Below, piece after piece: positions 35,158 to 44,546 of a stretch of DNA of 64,000 nucleotides. The notes beneath the pieces are model-generated. The model searched no databases, had not been told where the DNA came from, and saw nothing but the letters and a program-made list of their open reading frames with translations. How positions within the stretch are numbered: position 1 is the first letter of the stretch; each line of letters opens with the position of its first letter. Source of the DNA: FEN-1219 sp963728995 (GTDB lineage: Bacteria > Pseudomonadota > Gammaproteobacteria > Steroidobacterales > Rariloculaceae); contig CAVSMD010000008.1 in the NCBI GenBank assembly GCA_963728995.1, forward strand, positions 1 to 64,000, written 5' to 3'. The position numbers and the translations under genes are program-made.

Positions 35158-35945
35158 GGCAGCCCATGACGGAGTGGCCCAGAACGATCGTGCACGCCGA
35201 CATGGATGCGTTCTACGCCGCAGGCGAGCAGTACGACAACCCTGCGCTGCGCGGGCGAGCGTAGCTCGTTGGGTCCGACAGTGCGCGTGCCGTCGTGCTC
35301 ACGGCGAGCTATGAGGTGCGACCCTACGGGATCGGCAGCGCAACGCTGATGCACAAGGCGCGGCGGCTCTGCCCGCACGCCGTGATCGTGCCGCCGCGAT
35401 TCGAGCGCTCTCAGCAGCTCTCGAAACGGATCATGGAGGTGTTCGGTGCCTTTTCCCCGCGCCAAGATGGCCAGCAGTTTTCGCAAGCCCGACGGGTTGA
35501 CGGTGGGCAGCCCTCGGGGCCCTCGGGCGCCGCTTCCACGAGATCGCGAACGCGCTCGACCCCAGCGCAGTCGTCTCTGCACGCCCGACGCAGAGCCTGA
35601 GCTCGGAGCGCACGCTGAGCACCGCCGTGAGCTCGCGACTGAGCTTCTGCTACATCTGCGCGCTGCGGCCGACACGGTTGCGCACCGCTTGCGCCATCGC
35701 GGACCGCTGGCGCTCGTCGACCACCCGGGCCCATTCCGGCTCGTCGGGTTGGCCGCCCTCGAGCCGCTCCCCGCGGCGACCGACGGGCAGCTTGGGTTGC
35801 TGCCGGTCGAAAATCGCGACCGCTGTCGCGAGACCACGCTCGATGCGCTGGAAGTCGGCTTGGCTCCGAGATCGTTCAGCGCGGCGGGGAAAGATACGGC
35901 GATTGCGGCGTCGGCGCAGCCGCGAACCTCGATTTTCTGGCGGAG
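35154..35945 (+). pseudogene. dinB: DNA polymerase IV (dinB) pseudogene
   Basis: The N-terminal part is clear: RTIVHADMDAFYAAGEQYDNPALRGRA, then a stop (TAG at 35262-35264), then VVLTASYEVRPYGIGSATLMHKARRLCPHAVIVPPRFERS and IMEVFGAFSPR. After this the frame shifts and about 50 residues including the catalytic SxDE region are missing, because the next recognisable piece is AKMASSFRKPDGLTV. Further eroded pieces (ELLLHLRAAADTVAHRLRHRG and a C-terminal LGLLPVENRD) follow in another frame. Stop, deletion and frameshifts together mean no active polymerase. The start would be ATG at 35154, coupled to the glycosylase gene. The 3' end is approximate. Confidence 0.85.
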
Positions 35946-35953
35946 GAAGAGGA

Positions 35954-37876
<1,923 letters not shown>

Positions 37877-38369
37877 CGGGATCGGAAAGCCTCCGCGGTG
37901 GATAGTACCGGTGCCGTACTGTAGCGGCCCGATCCACAGCGTCAATAACGGTCGGCGGGAACGGCGGGCTCACACTCCGGCGGCCGCGCGGTCGACGAGG
38001 CTCCTCCGTCCGTGTCTCCTTCCACCGACGACGCGCACCACGAGCTGCTTTCGCGTCGGCTGAGCCTCTCTGCGATCGGTGTTCCCTTCCGGATATTCGC
38101 ACGCTGCGCTCGAGGCCCAAAACGTGCGCCTTACCACGGGCGCGCGTCTCGCAGTTCCGCAGTCCAACTCTTTTCTCTACACGAACTGGATCGGGTCGGC
38201 CGGGCTCATGGACGATCTCAGGTGGACGATCTCAGGGTTACGTTGATGGCTACCCGAGGCGCGGCCGGCGGCTCCAGTGCCGTTCCGAACAGCAAGACGC
38301 TGGGCCTACAGGTTTGGACGGGAGATTACGGCGCCGACTACACATGGACGCTGCCGCTGCGGCGGCAGA
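37877..38369. other. Non-coding region with an eroded fragment
   Basis: About 490 bp between uup and a large hairpin. No intact gene was found. A plus-strand stretch (about 38121-38244) reads VRLTTGARLAV ... SFLYTNWIGSAGLMDDLR before a stop. It resembles the end of a LamG/concanavalin-like lectin repeat (GLMDDLR) and may be a gene remnant. The uup promoter must lie at the left side; no element was identified. Confidence 0.35.
38209..38236. repeat. 14-bp tandem duplication
   Basis: The sequence TGGACGATCTCAGG occurs twice head to tail (38209-38222 and 38223-38236), inside the eroded lectin-like fragment. It looks like a simple slippage duplication and breaks the phase of whatever was encoded. 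Confidence 0.85.
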
Positions 38370-38416
38370 AACGGATCAACGGGACGCGGGGGGTGGGGTA
38401 GTCCCGTTGATCCGTT
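38370..38416. terminator. 16-bp perfect hairpin, terminator-like
   Basis: A 16-bp perfect inverted repeat (38370-38385 with 38401-38416) encloses a 15-nt G-rich loop. It starts 12 bp past the stop of the minus-strand EF-hand gene, so it probably ends or protects that transcript. No U-tract follows on either strand, which is unusual for intrinsic termination; RNA stabilisation or Rho-assisted termination is possible. Confidence 0.55.
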
Positions 38417-38427
38417 GCAGCATGCGG

Positions 38428-38643
38428 CTACTCCTTTCTCAGTGCCTCATACTCTGCGCGGCTCAGCATGCCGTCCTGGTTGGTGTCGGCCGTGGCGAAA
38501 TCCAAACCTTCTACCGCGGCAGCCTCGCTCTGGCTGATGTGCCCGTCGCGGTTGGCGTCCACCTGCTCGAAGGGCGGCAACGCATCTGCGGCGAGCACCA
38601 TGGTGGAGAGGCCGAAGGCTAACATTGCAACATACTTGTTCAT
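38428..38643 (-). CDS. Small secreted EF-hand protein
   Basis: 71 residues. A signal peptide (MNKYVAMLAFGLSTMVLA) is followed by two EF-hand loops, DANRDGHISQSE and DTNQDGMLSRAE, each with the expected Asp/Asn/Asp/Gly/Glu calcium ligands. It is probably a periplasmic or secreted calcium-binding protein. AGGAGA lies 8 nt before the ATG. A sigma-54 type promoter match is present about 72 bp upstream (38715-38730). The gene shares this promoter type with the neighbouring exopolysaccharide genes. Confidence 0.85.
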   Translation of the reverse strand: MNKYVAMLAFGLSTMVLAADALPPFEQVDANRDGHISQSEAAAVEGLDFATADTNQDGMLSRAEYEALRKE

Positions 38644-38714
38644 TTCCGTGTCTCCTGACGGTTTGTGGACTCGTACGAGGCTGCGGAGCATCCGTTCCTC
38701 GCAGCCGGAGCGTT

Positions 38715-38730
38715 TGCAAGATGCATGCCG
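38715..38730 (-). promoter_or_regulatory. Sigma-54 (-24/-12) promoter for the EF-hand gene
   Basis: On the minus strand: CGGCATG-CATC-TTGCA, against the consensus TGGCACG-N4-TTGCW. GG and GC are spaced by exactly 10 nt. The start site would be near 38704, leaving a leader of about 60 nt before the EF-hand ATG. Confidence 0.65.
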
Positions 38731-38834
38731 CGTAGGCACGCCGCGGACCCGCATGCTTGCAGCGGAGATTGTGTTGTTGATAGACGACGGCGCGAGCGCG
38801 GCACGCGGCGGCGTGCCGCATTCGCCGGAGACGC

Positions 38835-39476
38835 TCAGCGAACGACCATCGTTGCGAGGTCGGAGCGCTCGCTCTCGATTCCCATGTCGTTGACGGCCGT
38901 CGTTGCGAAGTAGTACGTGCCCGGCGTTAGGTTGGAGAAGTAGTACGCAGTGCTGGCGGCTCCCGCCACGGTGACCAGGTTGGCGGGCCATTTGGGATCC
39001 GTTCCCCAGTAGATTCGGAAACCCTTGAGGTCGTCGAGCGGCGAATCGTCGATGTTCGCGTTGGGTGCCTCCCATTGCAACAACATTGCGCCGTGCGAAA
39101 CATCGCGAACGGTGAGGTCGAATGACGGCAGCCAACCACGGTCGCGCCCGTCGCTTGCGCTGATCCGAACGTCCAGGTATCGACCGACATCCGCCGTTCC
39201 CGGCACGCCGCTGAGTGCGCCCGTTGCGGCGTCGAAGTTCGCCCAAGGAGGCGCATGCTCGATTGCGAACGTCAGCGTGTCGCCGTCGCCGCCGGTCGCT
39301 TGAGGTCGAAAACGGTAAGCGTCGCCGACCCACACCGTTTGGGCCGGAGTGCCGCCGAGCGTGGGCGACGTGTTGGCGATTGAGGGCTCATTACTACTAG
39401 AAGAATTGGGATCGGAGCTCCCGCAGCCGAGCAGCATGCTGATGCAAGCAACGAGACTCCCTGCACGAACCCGCAC
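38835..39476 (-). CDS. Lipoprotein with a putative-Ig module and a fibronectin III-like domain
   Basis: 213 residues. An N-terminal lipobox (SMLLGCGSS) predicts outer-membrane anchoring at Cys18. One He_PIG-type module follows (PTLGGTPAQTVWVGDAYRF ... GTADVGRYLDVRISASDG), then a fibronectin III-like end (LLQWEAPNANIDDSPLDDLKGFRIYWGTDPK ... NLTPGTYYFATTAVNDMGIES). It is a shorter paralogue of the protein at 33108-34097. A weak sigma-54-like match with correct spacing (TGGGCAA-GCAG-CTGCT, minus strand, 39558-39573) lies upstream and is not reported separately. The function is probably surface adhesion or matrix binding. Confidence 0.75.
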   Translation of the reverse strand: MRVRAGSLVACISMLLGCGSSDPNSSSSNEPSIANTSPTLGGTPAQTVWVGDAYRFRPQATGGDGDTLTFAIEHAPPWANFDAATGALSGVPGTADVGRYLDVRISASDGRDRGWLPSFDLTVRDVSHGAMLLQWEAPNANIDDSPLDDLKGFRIYWGTDPKWPANLVTVAGAASTAYYFSNLTPGTYYFATTAVNDMGIESERSDLATMVVR

Positions 39477-39677
39477 GACTCCCCGCTACGTCGCCGTTCG
39501 GTGACGCACTCCCCAGTAAGGTCTTTCGCCATGGGGCGCGGCCGCCGGCCTGCGGTCAGCAGCTGCTTGCCCACTCCCTAGGCGGTCAGGGTACGGAACG
39601 GCGAGGCAAGCTCACCATTGGGCGCGTCACAGTTTCGCCAATGAGGCGGGAAGCGCCAGCGATCGAGGGGAGGTTGG

Positions 39678-41141
39678 CTAACGGTCGTCGTCGACGATCC
39701 GTATTTCTGCGGTCAGGTGCGCGGCGTTCGCTGCCGTGGGTCGTCCGGCGGCGATGTGAACGAAGAAACTCTCCGGCCGTTCCGCCACCGAATCCGACGC
39801 GAGCGGTATGTACAGTATGTGTTTCGTCTCACCGCGCGCGAACGATTCTACGCGGTGTCCGAAGCTTGCATAATCATCGCCCGCATGCGCGGTTCCGTCG
39901 GTTGTCCACCAGACGAAGTCGAGTGCTTGCGACACGTCGCCGCTACGCATGACCTCGAGCTTTGCAACGCGCTGACTCTCGCGGACGGTTAGCGGTTTCG
40001 CGGACAGTTGCACGCCCTGATTCGACGACGCGCCATCCTCGGCGGGCGGTGGCGCAGCTCCGACGGGGGCAGGCTTGCGTGCCGTCGCGGCGGGCTTGTC
40101 GGACGGGGATGGCGCTGCCGGCCCCGAGTCGCCCGGCGCCGTGCTCTCGTAGGTCGCGCCCGCTGCCGAGGGTAGCGCGGCGAGCGAGGCGGTAGAGGCA
40201 TCCTGCGGATCCCCTTGCCGTGCCGCGGCGCGCTCCGCCACGTCGGCGGCGTCCGACGCCGTCTTTGCGGGCCGTGCGAGGCCGCGCCACCAGCTGATCG
40301 CGTCGCCGGTATATATGACGGCGCCGAGCGCCAGCGCGCCGGCCAACAGCGCAAATCGGCGGCGCCGAGGATCGCGCGGCGCGACGCGTCGCCGTGCGGA
40401 CGATGGCGACGCCGGCAGGGGCAGTGATCGGCCGTCGCAGGCGAGCCCGGCGCGCCGCAGGAACTCTGCGGGGGTCGCGGCCTTACCGACCGGGGCGGCC
40501 AGCACGCTGGTAATCGCGTCCCGGCGCCGTTTTGGCAGCGTCGCGAGCGCTCGCGACGAGGAATCGGGGCTCGGCGGCTCACCCGTGTAAAGTTCGTGTG
40601 CGACGGCCGCCAGGGCGCGCGTGTCGTCGCGTAGGGCGGGCGCGAACGGAGTGCTGCGCGCCAGGCTGCCAAACGCAAAGTTCGCGAGCTTGATGCGCTG
40701 ATCTTCGGTGACCAGCACGTTCTCGAGTCGAACGTCGCCATGAACGATGCCCCGCTCATGGGCATACAGGAGCGCGGCGCCGAGGCTTTCCACGACCTCG
40801 TCCGCTTCTCCGGGGTCCAGTGTCTCCGGGCGCAAGGCGTCCAGCACCCCACGCAGCGTAGCGCCATCGGTCGACTCCGTTGCGACGAACATTCGGTTGC
40901 CATCCTGGCCGACATCGAGGACGCGCGCGATGTTCGGATGCCGGAGCTCGCTCACCCGTTCCAGATCGCGGCGAAACGCTGCCAGCGCGGGTCCGTGGTT
41001 GGCGAGCTCGGGCGGCAAAACCCACACGGCGACGGCCGGGCCGCGCGTCGTCCCGTCGAGGAGGTCGCTGGCACGGTAGACGGTACCGAACCGCCCCTGC
41101 TCGAGTGGTGCTTCCAGCGCGTAGCGTTCCGCAATGCTCAT
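39678..41141 (-). CDS. Membrane pseudokinase with C-terminal Calx-beta domain
   Basis: 487 residues. Residues about 1-240 have the Ser/Thr kinase fold: glycine loop LEQGRFGTVYRA, helix C Glu in RVSELRHPNI, and catalytic loop IVHGDVRLENVLV. Two essential residues are changed. The VAVK lysine is Trp (VAVWVL), and the DFG aspartate is Asn (LANFAFG). A transmembrane helix (ALLAGALALGAVIYTG, near 265) and a Pro/Ala-rich linker lead to a Calx-beta-like domain (about 385-487; DFVWWTTDGTAHAGDDYASFG ... IRIVDDD). So a cytoplasmic pseudokinase is joined to a periplasmic calcium-binding type fold. It diverges from the exopolysaccharide export operon and has its own sigma-54 type promoter. Confidence 0.8.
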   Translation of the reverse strand: MSIAERYALEAPLEQGRFGTVYRASDLLDGTTRGPAVAVWVLPPELANHGPALAAFRRDLERVSELRHPNIARVLDVGQDGNRMFVATESTDGATLRGVLDALRPETLDPGEADEVVESLGAALLYAHERGIVHGDVRLENVLVTEDQRIKLANFAFGSLARSTPFAPALRDDTRALAAVAHELYTGEPPSPDSSSRALATLPKRRRDAITSVLAAPVGKAATPAEFLRRAGLACDGRSLPLPASPSSARRRVAPRDPRRRRFALLAGALALGAVIYTGDAISWWRGLARPAKTASDAADVAERAAARQGDPQDASTASLAALPSAAGATYESTAPGDSGPAAPSPSDKPAATARKPAPVGAAPPPAEDGASSNQGVQLSAKPLTVRESQRVAKLEVMRSGDVSQALDFVWWTTDGTAHAGDDYASFGHRVESFARGETKHILYIPLASDSVAERPESFFVHIAAGRPTAANAAHLTAEIRIVDDDR

Positions 41142-41178
41142 AGGGACAGTCGCCGTTTCACCTCGACGCTTGCGTTAG

Positions 41179-41194
41179 TGCAACATCCGTACCA
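41179..41194 (-). promoter_or_regulatory. Sigma-54 (-24/-12) promoter for the pseudokinase gene
   Basis: On the minus strand: TGGTACG-GATG-TTGCA, one mismatch to TGGCACG-N4-TTGCW, with exact GG-N10-GC spacing. The start site would be near 41168, about 27 nt before the gene start at 41141. It is nearly identical to the promoter of the divergent export operon. Confidence 0.78.
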
Positions 41195-41319
41195 GTGGCC
41201 GACCGAGTCCGGCCCGACGGTTGGCGAAGGCGGCGATATACCTCGCGCTCGCGGGGGGCATGTTGCCGATCCACGACATAGTGTTCGCGGAACCTTGCTC
41301 CTGCTCCCTACATTTCGAG

Positions 41320-41335
41320 TGGTACGGATATTGCT
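41320..41335 (+). promoter_or_regulatory. Sigma-54 (-24/-12) promoter for the polysaccharide export operon
   Basis: TGGTACG-GATA-TTGCT, one mismatch to the consensus, with exact GG-N10-GC spacing. The start site would be near 41346, about 23 nt before the ATG at 41369. The 227-bp gap thus holds two divergent sigma-54 promoters about 125 bp apart, with room for shared activator sites between them. Confidence 0.8.
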
Positions 41336-41368
41336 TCTCTCCGTCGAGGCAAAGCGGAGGGCCATTTC

Positions 41369-41980
41369 ATGCGGATCGACCGATCGCCGCGTATCGCGCG
41401 AAGCGCGTGCGCTGTCTTGTTGCTGCTGCCGCTCGTGGCGCTGGCGCAACCGCAAGCTCGCGCCACGGATCCTGCGCCAGCAGGCCGCGACAACACACCC
41501 CGTTACGAGGTACAGCCCGGCGACGAGCTGCACGTATCGGTGTGGAAGGAAGAAGACCTCGATCAGGACGTGTTGGTGCGTCCCGACGGGGGCTTCTCGT
41601 TTCCTCTAGCTGGTGACGTGCGGGCCTCGGGCAGGACCGTCGAGGAGCTGCGCACCGAGTTAACCCAGCGCCTCGTGCGCTTCATACCCGACTTATTCGT
41701 GACCGTGTCCGTACGGAGCATCAATGGCAACAAGATTTACGTGATTGGGCAGGTCAATCGCCCGGGAGAGTTCGTGATGAATCCGCGAGTCGACGTCATG
41801 CAAGCTTTGACGCTTGCAGGAGGTACCACCCCGTTCGCTTCTCTGAACGGAATATTCGTGCTCCGCCGTGATCAGGATCGGGAGCGTACGCTGCCGTTTC
41901 GCTTCGACGATGTCGTGAACGGCAAACGTCTCGAGCAGAACATCATGCTCCAGAGCGGCGACGTCGTCGTCGTGCCGTGA
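41369..41980 (+). CDS. Polysaccharide export protein (OPX/Wza-like)
   Basis: 203 residues. A signal peptide (SACAVLLLLPLVALAQ) is followed by the Poly_export domain (PRYEVQPGDELHVSVWKEEDLDQDVLVRPDGGFSFPLAGDVR, near 44-86) and an SLBB domain (NKIYVIGQVNRPGEFVMNPRVDVMQALTLAGG, near 127-158). There is no lipobox Cys and no C-terminal membrane helix, so it is a short outer-membrane export protein rather than full Wza. GGAGG precedes the ATG. It is the first gene of a three-gene operon with the chain-length protein and the BY-kinase. Confidence 0.9.
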   Translation: MRIDRSPRIARSACAVLLLLPLVALAQPQARATDPAPAGRDNTPRYEVQPGDELHVSVWKEEDLDQDVLVRPDGGFSFPLAGDVRASGRTVEELRTELTQRLVRFIPDLFVTVSVRSINGNKIYVIGQVNRPGEFVMNPRVDVMQALTLAGGTTPFASLNGIFVLRRDQDRERTLPFRFDDVVNGKRLEQNIMLQSGDVVVVP

Positions 41981-41989
41981 GAAATCACC

Positions 41990-43711
41990 ATGACAGATAC
42001 AGCGGGTAATACGGATACGTCGACCTCATCGATGGAAACCGAGCTGACGCTCGACGACTATCTCAGTACTCTGCGACGCCGAGGCCGACTGCTCTGGTGG
42101 GTGGTGGCCACGGTGGTGCTGATCGGCGTGCTGATTGCTTTCCGAGTGCCGCCGATGTACGCGTCCAGTGGCATTCTGCTGGCCGATCAGCCGGCGGTGC
42201 CGGAGCATGTCGTGCGATCGACGGTGCCGGAGGATCCGGACGATCGGGTCCGCATCATCACGCAGCGAGTGTTGACCAGAGAGAACCTCGCGAGAATCAT
42301 TGCCGAGAAGCACCTCTACGCCCCTCTCGATCCGAAGTCGCCGGACGCGCTGGACCAGTTCAGCGCGCACGTCGCACTGGCCGCGGAAGACCCGGACATC
42401 CTGGAAAATCTCCTGGGGCCGAGCAAATCGAGCGATTCGATGGCCTTTTCGCTCACGTTTTCCAACGAATCGGCGCCCGTAGCGCGCGATGTGGCCAAGG
42501 GTCTCGTTGCCCTGTACCTGCAGGAAAACCAGCGTGCGCGACGTGAGCAGGCCGAAGAGACCACCCAGTTCCTGACTCAAGAGTCGGCGAGGCTCGAGGG
42601 CGAGATCGAGATGCGCGAGGCGCGGCTGGCGAAGTTCAAGCGCGAGCACTTCGGCGGCCTCCCCGAGGATGTGGACCACCAGCTCTTCGATCGGGCGCAG
42701 CGCGATCTCGAAATCGCCGACCAGGATATTCGGTCGTTGCGCGAGCGCCGTGATTCAGCGGCATCGGCACTGGCCCAGCTGAGCCCGAATGCCACCGTGG
42801 TAGACGAGAACGGGCAGACGATACTCGGCCCGCAGGAGCGGGAGACGATGCTGGAGCGCCGCTATGCGCAGCTGACCGCCATCTACAGCGCGGATCATCC
42901 GGACGTGCTGAAGGTCAAGCGCGAGCTCGCCGCATTGCGCGCCGGGGGCGCTGCGCCGAGCTCCGACGAGCGAGCTTTGCGTGCCGAGCTGAGCCAGCGC
43001 GAGGACGAGTTGGCCGCGGCTCGCACGAAGTACTCGGCGGACCACCCCGACGTGCAGCGGCTCGAGAAGGCCGTGGAGGGGCTGCGTGCCGCTCTCGCCA
43101 GGCCTCCGACCATCGCGAGGACTGTACGTGAGCCCGACAACCCGCAGTACATCGAGCGTCAGCTGCAGCTCAAGAACACCGAGGCCGACCTCAGCGCGGC
43201 CTTGGCGCGCCGTAGGGACCTGGCCGGTAAGCTCGCGGAGCTCGAGAGGCACGCCACGTCTGCGCCGGAGGTGGAGCGCGAGCTGGCCACGCTGAACCGC
43301 GGCTACGAGCAGCTGCTGCAGCAGTACGACGACATTCAAAGCAAGATCAGCGAAGCCCAAATGTCCGCGAATCTCGAGTCGCAAGGCCGCGGAGATCGAT
43401 TCACGGTGCTGCAGGCCCCACAACTGCCGTCGAGCCCGGAATATCCAAACCGGATTGCGGTGCTCTTGCTGACTGTGATCATTGCATTCGCGCTCGGCAC
43501 CGGTGCGGTGGCGGTCGCGGAACGCTGCGATACGACCGTTCGCCATCCGCGCGACGTGTCCGAGCACTTTGGCGCTCCACCGCTCGTCGCGATACCCGTC
43601 GTTTTCAACCAGGAAGACGTCCGTCGGCAGTCGCGGCGACGGTTCGCCACAGTCGGGCTCAGCTGCCTCTGGGTGGGAACAATCATTTATCTGTTCATGA
43701 CGCCAGTTTAG
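41990..43711 (+). CDS. Chain-length determinant / polysaccharide co-polymerase (GumC/Wzz type)
   Basis: 573 residues. Two transmembrane helices (LLWWVVATVVLIGVLIAF near 35-53 and RIAVLLLTVIIAFALGTGAVAV near 485) flank a long periplasmic region with coiled coils (about 180-470), including repeated YSADHPDVxxLxxxL motifs near 300 and 340. A last hydrophobic stretch is at the C-terminus. It sets polymer length with the BY-kinase encoded next. No kinase domain is fused here. The start ATG lies 9 bp after the export gene. Confidence 0.88.
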   Translation: MTDTAGNTDTSTSSMETELTLDDYLSTLRRRGRLLWWVVATVVLIGVLIAFRVPPMYASSGILLADQPAVPEHVVRSTVPEDPDDRVRIITQRVLTRENLARIIAEKHLYAPLDPKSPDALDQFSAHVALAAEDPDILENLLGPSKSSDSMAFSLTFSNESAPVARDVAKGLVALYLQENQRARREQAEETTQFLTQESARLEGEIEMREARLAKFKREHFGGLPEDVDHQLFDRAQRDLEIADQDIRSLRERRDSAASALAQLSPNATVVDENGQTILGPQERETMLERRYAQLTAIYSADHPDVLKVKRELAALRAGGAAPSSDERALRAELSQREDELAAARTKYSADHPDVQRLEKAVEGLRAALARPPTIARTVREPDNPQYIERQLQLKNTEADLSAALARRRDLAGKLAELERHATSAPEVERELATLNRGYEQLLQQYDDIQSKISEAQMSANLESQGRGDRFTVLQAPQLPSSPEYPNRIAVLLLTVIIAFALGTGAVAVAERCDTTVRHPRDVSEHFGAPPLVAIPVVFNQEDVRRQSRRRFATVGLSCLWVGTIIYLFMTPV

Positions 43712-43724
43712 AGGAGTGATCGTC

Positions 43725-44546
43725 ATGCCTACACTCGCCAAAGGTCTAGCGAGAGCCCGCGCGCTGTCCACCAACTCGGGCCCGGTGGCTGCCGAGCTTG
43801 CGGTACCGCTCACGATCGCCGCGTCGGAAGATCGTCCGCTCGACATAGGGGCGCTGACCCGCATCCGGCCGGACCCGCGAACGCTGGCCGACAATCGGGT
43901 CATGATCCGCGAAGATTCCGCCGCGAGCGCCGCCTACAAGATGCTGCGCACCAGGGTGCTGCAACGCATGCGTCGGAACCAATGGCAGACGATCGCAGTC
44001 ACCGGAACGTGTCCCGGCGAAGGTAAGTCCTTGACGGCCATCAACCTCAGCATCAGCCTTGCACGTGACGTCGGCACTAGCGTGGTGCTCGCAGATCTCG
44101 ATTTTCGCAAGCCGTCGCTTTACCGACACCTTGGAATCTCCACGCAGTATGGCGTCGGCGATTTTCTCCGCGGCGCCGTGGCGCTCGAAGACGTGGCGGT
44201 ATGTCCGGGTTTGGATCGACTGGCCGTGCTATTGAACGAGCGTTCGTTCCAGAGCTCGTCCGAGATGCTCACGTCACCGCAGACGGAGAACCTCGTGCGT
44301 CGAGTCAAGCAGGGCGAAGGACGTATCGCCGTGTTCGATCTGCCGCCGGTGCTGGTCAGCGACGATCTGCTTGCCTTTTGTCCATTGGTAGATGCGGTTC
44401 TGCTCGTTGTAGCCCAGGGCACGACCAGACACTCCGACATGGACGCGGCGCGCGAGCTGCTGCAGAACGTGAATATCGTGGGCGTCGTGCTGAACCGCTC
44501 GTCGGAGCGGGTGGCGCCGTACTACTACGGTGGCGTCAGGCGTTGA
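43725..44546 (+). CDS. BY-type tyrosine kinase (exopolysaccharide autokinase)
   Basis: 273 residues. Walker A is TGTCPGEGKSLTAINL near 90, Walker A' VVLADLDFRKPSLYRHLG near 120, and Walker B RIAVFDLPPVLVSDD near 200. A short tyrosine-containing tail (VAPYYYGGVRR) ends the protein, as in CpsD/CapB kinases that work with a separate membrane activator, here the preceding gene. GAGGAG lies 8 nt before the ATG at 43725, so this start is preferred to a GTG at 43716. The stop overlaps the convergent flippase gene by 11 bp. Confidence 0.88.
   Translation: MPTLAKGLARARALSTNSGPVAAELAVPLTIAASEDRPLDIGALTRIRPDPRTLADNRVMIREDSAASAAYKMLRTRVLQRMRRNQWQTIAVTGTCPGEGKSLTAINLSISLARDVGTSVVLADLDFRKPSLYRHLGISTQYGVGDFLRGAVALEDVAVCPGLDRLAVLLNERSFQSSSEMLTSPQTENLVRRVKQGEGRIAVFDLPPVLVSDDLLAFCPLVDAVLLVVAQGTTRHSDMDAARELLQNVNIVGVVLNRSSERVAPYYYGGVRR

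Noticed and set aside
39558..39573. Sigma-54 promoter upstream of the Ig-like lipoprotein
   Set aside because: Spacing is right (GG-N10-GC), but most of the -24 box does not match. Kept only as a weak note.
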